From: Bartonella sp. AU18XJBT
Lineage (GTDB): Bacteria; Pseudomonadota; Alphaproteobacteria; Rhizobiales; Rhizobiaceae
Reading direction: 5' to 3'
DNA: 64,000 bases
NCBI RefSeq assembly: GCF_028618595.1
Contig: NZ_JAQITE010000008.1
Span: 1 to 64,000 of the forward strand
Below are positions 57,795-64,000 of the stretch, in pieces. The notes below the pieces were generated by a model. The model ran no database searches. It was not told where the DNA came from and saw nothing but the letters and a program-made list of their open reading frames with translations. Every line of letters starts with the position of its first letter. Positions within the stretch are counted from its first letter, which is position 1. The translations under genes and the position numbers were made by a program.

Positions 57795-58222
57795 ATTTGT
57801 GTCTTTCGTGATTCGTTTTTCCTTTTAAAAGGCTTAGAGGGGACATAAAAATGTTTAATCTATCAATTTTTGCCTCATTTTATTCTTAATAATGGGTGAA
57901 TTTAAATATCATTGCATATATCGAGGATACTCAAAAGGATAGGTTTAATCTGAAAAAATTCCTATTTATAATTTGAGAAAAGATGTTAGGCCTTTGACGT
58001 GAAGATAAAATTGTATTAGATTAAAGCAAGTTTTGCGGATTATATCCGTGGAGCAATCGGTTTTTTTTATGCGTGACCTTTAATCCGTTATTTGAGACAA
58101 CCGACCTGTAATATTGGTATCTTAAGATGCTAAATAAGTAAAAACGAGATAATATATTTAGTCGTTTTATGCGAACTTTCTCGTTCATTGCGGTTGCAGT
58201 AAAAACCAGGTCAGGATATTTT
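57795..58222. other. Spacer upstream of the sdh operon
   Basis: About 430 bp holding the sdh promoter region. No gene or relic is recognisable. Confidence 0.4.
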
Positions 58223-58624
58223 ATGACAGAGACAACTAGGATAAAAGAGCGCCCTCGTTCCCCTCATATAAGTATTTATCGTTGGACAATTACTATGGCT
58301 ATGTCCATTGCGCATCGCATTACAGGTATAGCACTTTATGTTGGAATGGTCTTTCTTGCTGTTTGGTTAATTGCTATTGCGTGTGGGGAGGAGACATTCA
58401 GAACGGTTCACGAGATTTATAGTTCTTGGTTTGGATTGTGTATCTTGTTTCTTTATACTTTGGCAGGGGTTCATCACATGGTTGGTGGTATTCGCCACAT
58501 TGTTTGGGATATGATGCCTTGCCTTTTGGCAAAAGAAAAGGCAACAGTCACTGCTTGGGCGACAGTGTTTATTTCTTTTATTGTTACTTTTGTAATTTGG
58601 ATTATTGGATATAGCGTTGTTTAG
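58223..58624 (+). CDS. sdhC: Succinate dehydrogenase cytochrome b556 subunit
   Basis: A 133-residue membrane anchor with three helices. RPRSPHISIYRWTITMAMSI and AHRITGIALYVG form the quinone-site region, and GVHHMVGGIRHIVWD holds the probable heme His. ATG 58223 is preferred to 58169 because the longer form adds an unsupported leader, and RPRSPH is normally near the start. First gene of sdhCDAB. Confidence 0.92.
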   Translation: MTETTRIKERPRSPHISIYRWTITMAMSIAHRITGIALYVGMVFLAVWLIAIACGEETFRTVHEIYSSWFGLCILFLYTLAGVHHMVGGIRHIVWDMMPCLLAKEKATVTAWATVFISFIVTFVIWIIGYSVV

Positions 58625-58642
58625 CTGGGGGTGAAAAGAGAT

Positions 58643-59029
58643 ATGAAAAAAGACTTTCGAACGGAACTTGGAAAAGTACGGGGGCGTGGGAGTGCTCATG
58701 AAGGAACAGAGCATTTTTGGCTACAGCGTTTGACTGGGCTTGTTAATCTGCCGCTTTTGATATTTTTTATTGTTCTTATTCTTTCGCTTGTAGGCAAGGA
58801 TTATAGCATTGTGCGTGCACGGCTTGCACATCCTGTTGTGGCTATTTTGATGGGATTAATGACTTTTTCAGTCCTTTATCATATGAAGCTTGGTATGCAA
58901 GTGGTAATCGAAGATTATATTCCACGTGAAGGTTTCCGGATATTCTTTTTGACGTTAAATATTTCATTTTGTTTTCTCATAGGTGGTATCATTATTTTTT
59001 CTCTTTTGAAAATTGCATTAGGGGGTTAA
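58643..59029 (+). CDS. sdhD: Succinate dehydrogenase hydrophobic membrane anchor subunit
   Basis: A 128-residue three-helix anchor. GSAHEGTEHFWLQRLTGLVN and LYHMKLGMQVVIEDYI are the family hallmarks; the His in LYHMKLG is the likely heme b ligand. ATG 58643 follows GTGAAAAGAGAT; GTG 58631 is an alternative. With SdhC it holds the complex in the inner membrane and binds ubiquinone. Confidence 0.9.
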   Translation: MKKDFRTELGKVRGRGSAHEGTEHFWLQRLTGLVNLPLLIFFIVLILSLVGKDYSIVRARLAHPVVAILMGLMTFSVLYHMKLGMQVVIEDYIPREGFRIFFLTLNISFCFLIGGIIIFSLLKIALGG

Positions 59030-59035
59030 ACAAGT

Positions 59036-60880
59036 ATGGCGGGTACAGGATCATCTCTGGGCGCTAAAGCAGGTAACGCCCCTTATCGCACTGTAGATCA
59101 TAAATTTGATGTTGTTGTTGTTGGGGCAGGTGGTGCAGGATTACGTGCAACGCTTGGTATGGCGGAACAAGGATTAAAGACAGCTTGTATCACGAAGGTT
59201 TTTCCAACTCGCTCGCACACGGTTGCAGCACAAGGGGGGATTGCTGCATCGCTTTCAAATATGGGACCTGATAATTGGCAGTGGCATTTATATGATACCG
59301 TGAAAGGTTCTGATTGGTTGGGTGATACCGATGCAATGGAGTATTTGGTGCGTAATGCACCTGCTGCTGTTTACGAATTAGAACATTATGGCGTTCCTTT
59401 TTCGCGGACGCAAGAAGGCAAAATTTATCAACGTCCTTTTGGTGGACATACGACACAATTTGGTGAAGGTCCACCTGTTCAACGTACTTGTGCAGCAGCT
59501 GATCGTACAGGTCATGCCATTTTGCATACGCTTTATGGACAAAGCTTAAAGCATAATGCGCAATTTTTTATTGAATATTTTGCACTCGATCTCATCATGA
59601 CGGATGGGGTTTGTACGGGGGTTGTGGCATGGAACCTCGATGATGGTACAATACATCGTTTTTCTGCCAAAATGGTTGTTCTTGCAACCGGTGGTTATGG
59701 ACGAGCTTATTTTTCCGCGACATCGGCGCATACCTGTACAGGTGATGGTGGTGGAATGATCGCACGTGCTGGATTGCCACTTCAAGATATGGAGTTTGTG
59801 CAATTTCACCCTACAGGGATTTACGGTTCTGGCTGCTTAATTACAGAAGGAGCTCGTGGTGAAGGAGGCTATTTAATCAATTCTGAAGGTGAACGCTTTA
59901 TGGAGCGTTATGCACCCTCCTTTAAGGATTTGGCTTCACGTGACTTGGTTTCGCGTTGTATCACACTTGAAATTCGTGAAGGACGTGGTGTTGGACCTAA
60001 GAAGGACCATATTCATTTGGTTCTCAACCATATTGATCCTGCAATCTTGCACGAGCGTTTACCGGGAATTTCGGAATCAGCACGGATTTTTGCGGGTGTG
60101 GATGTAACAAAAGAGCCTATCCCCATCTTGCCAACGGTTCATTATAATATGGGTGGGATTCCTACTAATTACTACGGGGAAGTTCTCAACCCAACGGCTG
60201 ATTCGCCTGATTGTATTCAACCAGGGCTGATGGCGGTAGGAGAAGCAGGATGTGCTTCTGTTCATGGAGCAAATCGCTTGGGGTCAAATTCATTAATTGA
60301 TCTTGTGGTGTTTGGTCGTGCTGCTGCCATTCGCGCGGGTGAAGTTATTGATCGGAATGCAGAAATTCCACCCATCAATGAAGAAGCTGTTGACGAAATT
60401 ATAGCGCGTTTTGATCGTTTACGTTTTGCACAAGGGACGATACCGACAGCTCTATTGCGTGAAAAAATGCAACGCACGATGCAAGAAGATGCGGCAGTAT
60501 TCCGTACAGAAGATTCTTTGCAACAAGGATGTCAACGGATGAATAAAATCTGGGGGGAATTGTCTGACCTCAAAGTTACAGATCGCTCGCTGATATGGAA
60601 TTCTGATTTGGTTGAAACGTTAGAGCTTGAAAATCTCATGGCGAATGCAATCACGACTGTTCATTCTGCAAAAGCCCGTTTAGAAAGCCGTGGGGCTCAT
60701 GCTCGTGAAGATTATCCAGAGCGTGATGATAAAAATTGGCGTAAACATACGCTTTCACATTTGTCAAAAGAGGGTAAGGTGACGTTATCATATCGACCTG
60801 TCCATGTGGACCCGTTAACATCTGAAGCTGATGGTGGGATCGATTTAAAGCGCATTGCACCTAAAAAACGGGTTTATTAA
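59036..60880 (+). CDS. sdhA: Succinate dehydrogenase flavoprotein subunit
   Basis: A 614-residue FAD enzyme oxidising succinate to fumarate in the TCA cycle and respiratory complex II. The dinucleotide loop is [16 protein letters not shown], the FAD-linked His is in [13 protein letters not shown], and the substrate site includes [11 protein letters not shown] and [10 protein letters not shown]. It ends with the typical [18 protein letters not shown] segment. ATG 59036 lies 6 bases after sdhD. Its FAD attachment may need the SDHAF4-like protein at 36630-36845. Confidence 0.97.
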   Translation: MAGTGSSLGAKAGNAPYRTVDHKFDVVVVGAGGAGLRATLGMAEQGLKTACITKVFPTRSHTVAAQGGIAASLSNMGPDNWQWHLYDTVKGSDWLGDTDAMEYLVRNAPAAVYELEHYGVPFSRTQEGKIYQRPFGGHTTQFGEGPPVQRTCAAADRTGHAILHTLYGQSLKHNAQFFIEYFALDLIMTDGVCTGVVAWNLDDGTIHRFSAKMVVLATGGYGRAYFSATSAHTCTGDGGGMIARAGLPLQDMEFVQFHPTGIYGSGCLITEGARGEGGYLINSEGERFMERYAPSFKDLASRDLVSRCITLEIREGRGVGPKKDHIHLVLNHIDPAILHERLPGISESARIFAGVDVTKEPIPILPTVHYNMGGIPTNYYGEVLNPTADSPDCIQPGLMAVGEAGCASVHGANRLGSNSLIDLVVFGRAAAIRAGEVIDRNAEIPPINEEAVDEIIARFDRLRFAQGTIPTALLREKMQRTMQEDAAVFRTEDSLQQGCQRMNKIWGELSDLKVTDRSLIWNSDLVETLELENLMANAITTVHSAKARLESRGAHAREDYPERDDKNWRKHTLSHLSKEGKVTLSYRPVHVDPLTSEADGGIDLKRIAPKKRVY

Positions 60881-60895
60881 GGGGAGACACGAATT

Positions 60896-61675
60896 ATGGT
60901 ACAAATTAAGCTTCCCAAAAACTCTCAAGTAAAACCGGGGAAGGTTTGGCCTAAACCTGAAGGTGCGACAAAACTGACAGAATTTCATGTTTACCGTTGG
61001 TCGCCTGATGATGAGAATAATCCTCGTCTGGATACTTATTATGTAGATCGTTCTGCTTGTGGTCCAATGATTCTTGATGGGCTTTTGTTTATTAAAAACC
61101 ATATTGATCCAACTTTGACACTTCGTCGATCTTGCCGTGAGGGCATCTGTGGTTCATGTGCGATGAATATTGATGGAACCAATACATTGGCTTGTACCAA
61201 AGGTATGGATGATGTAAAACACCCCATTAAAGTCTATCCTTTGCCTTCCATGCCGGTTGTTAAAGATTTGGTTCCTGACTTGAAGCGCTTTTATGCGCAA
61301 CACCGAGTCATTGAGCCTTGGTTGCAAACAGTTTCTCCTGAACCTGCAAAAGAATGGTTACAAAGTCACTCTGATCGCCAAAAAATCGATGGCCTTTATG
61401 AGTGTATTTTGTGTGCGTGTTGTCAGACTTCATGTCCAAGTTATTGGTGGAACGGTGATCGTTATTTGGGCCCTGCTGTTTTGCTTCAAGCTTATCGCTG
61501 GATTGCGGATTCACGTGATGAGATGTGTGGTGAACGTCTTGATAATTTAGAAGATCCTTTCCGCCTTTATCGTTGCCATACGATTATGAATTGTGCGCAA
61601 ACTTGTCCAAAGGGATTAAATCCAGCGAAAGCGATTGCTGAAATTAAAAAACTTATGGTTGAACGCCGCCTTTGA
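60896..61675 (+). CDS. sdhB: Succinate dehydrogenase iron-sulfur subunit
   Basis: A 259-residue protein carrying three iron-sulfur clusters. The [2Fe-2S] cysteines are in [13 protein letters not shown], the [4Fe-4S] cysteines in [16 protein letters not shown], and the [3Fe-4S] cysteine region in [20 protein letters not shown] 60896 follows AAGGGGAGAC. Complete length; last gene of the operon. Confidence 0.97.
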   Translation: MVQIKLPKNSQVKPGKVWPKPEGATKLTEFHVYRWSPDDENNPRLDTYYVDRSACGPMILDGLLFIKNHIDPTLTLRRSCREGICGSCAMNIDGTNTLACTKGMDDVKHPIKVYPLPSMPVVKDLVPDLKRFYAQHRVIEPWLQTVSPEPAKEWLQSHSDRQKIDGLYECILCACCQTSCPSYWWNGDRYLGPAVLLQAYRWIADSRDEMCGERLDNLEDPFRLYRCHTIMNCAQTCPKGLNPAKAIAEIKKLMVERRL

Positions 61676-62964
61676 AAATTTACTGATTGATGAAAATAAA
61701 GCGTAAGGTAGAAAGTTGGATCTCCTTTTAGCAATTAAATCTCTAAAGAAGATTGGCTGTTTATAAGGGCGCAGTAGCTATAATTATTCTAAAAGCGAAG
61801 TAATCCCTAAAAATTAAGCAATCCTTGCAATGGCTGAGCAGAAAACTCATAGTTGAATATTATCTTTGAAAATTGGCCGATTAACGAACAGTAAAAAGAA
61901 AAATAGAAAATTGTGCGTGTTTTTTGCGCTTCTTGAGGTTTAGTCTCTAAAATTTATTGGCTCCTATGAAGCAGTTAGTATAGTTATTATTGCATTTAAA
62001 AAGGCATTAGTTGTTCGGATAAATTATACTTTAAATAGCGTTCTATGTAAAAATAATAAAATTAATATGCCATGTGTTTTTATTTTTATTAAATTCGCAT
62101 CAGAATTTTTATTTTAATGCAGATTCAATTAATCATTTTTTATAAAAAGATAACTCTGTATAAATAGAGCACAAAAAATAAATGCTGATACGAATATTAT
62201 AACGCATGTAAATTATTCAAATGAAATACAAAGGAGTGGTCATTATGATAGTTCGTCATTTTACGACACATTTATTATAATATCGAAAACATTGCTAATA
62301 TTCAGAGATTAGAAATTTTTGGTAACATCATTTATATATTTAAAGAGTATATTTTTTATTTTAAAGATTGGATTGTTAATAGCATTAAAAAAACAAAATT
62401 TATAGTTCTCAAAATGGAGAACGTAAAATTCCTATCTATTGTAGAGATAGACCATACAGTTAAGGGGGCAGTAATTTAAAATTATTGCAACGTCATAGAT
62501 TTAAATTCATTAAAGAGCAGATAAGACGTTTGAAAAAATATCAAATTTATAGGTTTTTCTAAAAATTTAGAAAACGGTAGTGAGAATTCTCAGAACACCT
62601 GTTGCGAATGTAAAATAAGGGATGTTTATAGGTTTGTTTGAGTTGAAAGAATTCAATCATCAAAGAAAATATGTTGTATTTTGATGAGTTTCGTAGGCTT
62701 TGATTTTATATGTTTTTATCTATAAAAAATAGAGATTTCTAGGTTTAGATCGTATTTATAATGTTAGGGGATTTCATTTTTCCTTGTATATATGCTTAAG
62801 AAAGTTGTTTAAGCAGTAAAAGTGTTTTTTATTTTATTTTTCGGCATAAAAGATATTTCTTAACATGAAAGAGAGGTATCCAAGTATTAACGGTATAATC
62901 GGTCATTGTTTTGGTATTTATTCTGTTGTGCCGTAAAACATTATCGTATTTAGGATGTGGTAAT
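61676..62964. other. 1.3-kb silent spacer after sdhB
   Basis: No credible gene. An AAGGAGTGGT followed by ATG at about 62240 opens only an 11-codon frame. Several near-repeated phrases around TCTAAAAATTTA occur, but no clear repeat unit. The stretch is very AT-rich and may be an old, fully decayed gene. Confidence 0.45.
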
Positions 62965-64000
62965 TAAAGTGGTTAGAAGGTGAAATCTGCTAGGCGAGGA
63001 GGCGAATAATTTGCAGATCAGTGCGTACTAAGAAGCTTCGTCCTTTGAGGTGCGATAGGTGGAGTCTGTTAGCCAATTACGTAAACTAGAGCGAAATCTA
63101 CATGGACAGGTTTTTAGTCTAATCTCTCTTATATATTGTGATAGGAAATTCATGTTAATAAGGACCACGACTGGTTGCAGAAAAAAGAAATCATTGCGAA
63201 AAAACAAGCGTGCTTGTTTTAAAATTTTTAATGCTTCTGATCATAAGGGTACGTGAAAATTCTTATAGTATCATGCAGATCTTTCATATTCTCGAGTCAA
63301 GAATTGTTCATATATCCCCTTCAATTTAATTTTCACGAATTGATGCAAGAGATGGGTACGAAACCTGTAAGAATAAGCAAACGCAAAGCCAGTTGTATCA
63401 TTATTGTTGCTTTGCAGAGTGTTTGATAAAATCTGGAACATTTCTCCAATTTATTGCCAGTTTATTAATGATTTTATGGCGTTTTTTTCTAAAAGAGTTT
63501 TTGCTGTTGCAGCTTTTATCTACCAGATGGGAGTTAAGAATATTAGGTATCTTTCTGTTGGTGTAATCTCTGAAACTGGTATACAGTCTCCTAATTTAGG
63601 GAGAATATGAAGCTGTAAAGATGTAAATCAGTTTCCGTTTTTGCCTTTATTTTTTAGTTCAGTTTTATGACTTTCAAAGAGCCTAGAGTAATTTCTTTTA
63701 AGTAATAGAGATTAGGCATTGTTTCACGCTTTTGTTTCTCTCGTTAATAAGATCACAACCCTTATCAAAACAGAACGCCCCAAACAAAATACACTTGGCT
63801 GGTCAGTTTGCGCGCTTGTTTTAAAGAAACCTTTCTTTCAGGTGCCCAAGCTCATTTTACGATAGAGCTCGTGGATGGTATAATGGTAAAGCCCCGATGA
63901 ACAATATAAAATTTATAGAGCATCTCCATTTTACACTTCATAAAAGCGCAAGCTGGGCGCCATTAGACACTTTTCAAACTCCCAATGTTACGAACATTTT
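62965..64000 (-). pseudogene. Near-complete decayed P4-type integrase (minus strand, runs off the window)
   Basis: Reading right to left on the minus strand, broken frames follow a P4-type integrase in order: VSLKQARKLTSQV and FDKGCDLINERNK (N-terminal region), ALFESHKTELKNKGKNGN and FTSLQLHILPKLG (core-binding), FLTPIW and IKAATAKTLLEKN, then in the catalytic domain SEALKILKQARLFFRN and FSATSRGP, and CRFRSSLRNWLTDSTY, which corresponds to the active-site H-GFRSSFRDW block with the His lost. Many stops and frame changes show it is dead. Its 5' end lies beyond the right edge. It serves as the reference for identifying the shorter relics. Confidence 0.75.

Noticed and set aside
62235-62280. Short frame after AAGGAGTGGT as a leader peptide gene
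   Set aside because: Only 11 codons, with no following gene or attenuator structure.

Overview
The window reads as the chromosome of an AT-rich, reduced-genome alphaproteobacterium of the order Hyphomicrobiales (Rhizobiales), most likely a Bartonella species. The basis is gene content and order (cobS/cobT beside a J-domain gene and bolA, a CenR-type regulator, tsaD divergent from a mitofilin-like gene plus hemY, a 1569-residue NAD-glutamate dehydrogenase, a DUF2125 gene and a TIGR02302 gene), the low G+C, and long silent spacers full of decayed genes. The genus is an inference from protein similarity I recall, not from a search.

Layout. 1-0.9 kb: the tail end of a phage late-control D gene, a degenerate tandem array of palindromes, then tRNA-Gly(GCC). 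1.1-4.9 kb: an ABC importer operon (binding protein, permease, ATPase) with holA just behind it. 4.9-6.8 kb: silent DNA with integrase relics. 6.8-16.7 kb: housekeeping genes (prephenate dehydrogenase, YihY, YaiI, a TlpA-type thioredoxin, argH, an LptM-like lipoprotein, lysA, a TIGR02302 membrane protein, a methyltransferase). 16.7-28.3 kb: a CenR-like regulator lacking the usual phosphoacceptor Asp, an EVE protein, tsaD, a mitofilin-like gene plus hemY with no hemC/hemD, a glutamine amidotransferase, and a frameshifted DUF2125 gene followed by duplicated fragments of itself. 28.3-36.5 kb: NAD-glutamate dehydrogenase, carbonic anhydrase, a structured leader, ffh, chorismate mutase, rpsP. 36.6-46.3 kb: an SDHAF4 homologue, htpX, rsmB, a heparinase-family gene, a DUF1127 peptide, purH, SURF1, rpmB. 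46.5-49.4 kb: a YhhQ transporter and a two-gene restriction-modification cassette (D12-class adenine methylase plus HaeIII-family nuclease). 49.5-55.4 kb: cobT, cobS, J-domain protein, bolA, xerC, SapC-family gene. 55.5-57.8 kb: rimM, trmD, rplS. 58.2-61.7 kb: sdhCDAB. 61.7-64 kb: silent DNA ending in a long integrase pseudogene.

How the parts relate. Succinate dehydrogenase and its likely flavinylation factor (SDHAF4) are both present but 21 kb apart. The ffh-rpsP and rimM-trmD-rplS blocks, usually adjacent in relatives, are separated by about 19 kb, with an intrinsic terminator right after rpsP. Most spacers longer than about 500 bp contain recognisable pieces of one family of phage/island tyrosine integrase (N-terminal DUF4102-like domain, core-binding domain, catalytic domain), none intact. 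I did not find an intact novel multi-gene system. The best candidates for a second look are the palindrome array at 165-547, the Asp-to-Gly CenR, the T9 frameshift and duplications around the DUF2125 gene, the unusual methylase/nuclease pairing, and the ffh leader.
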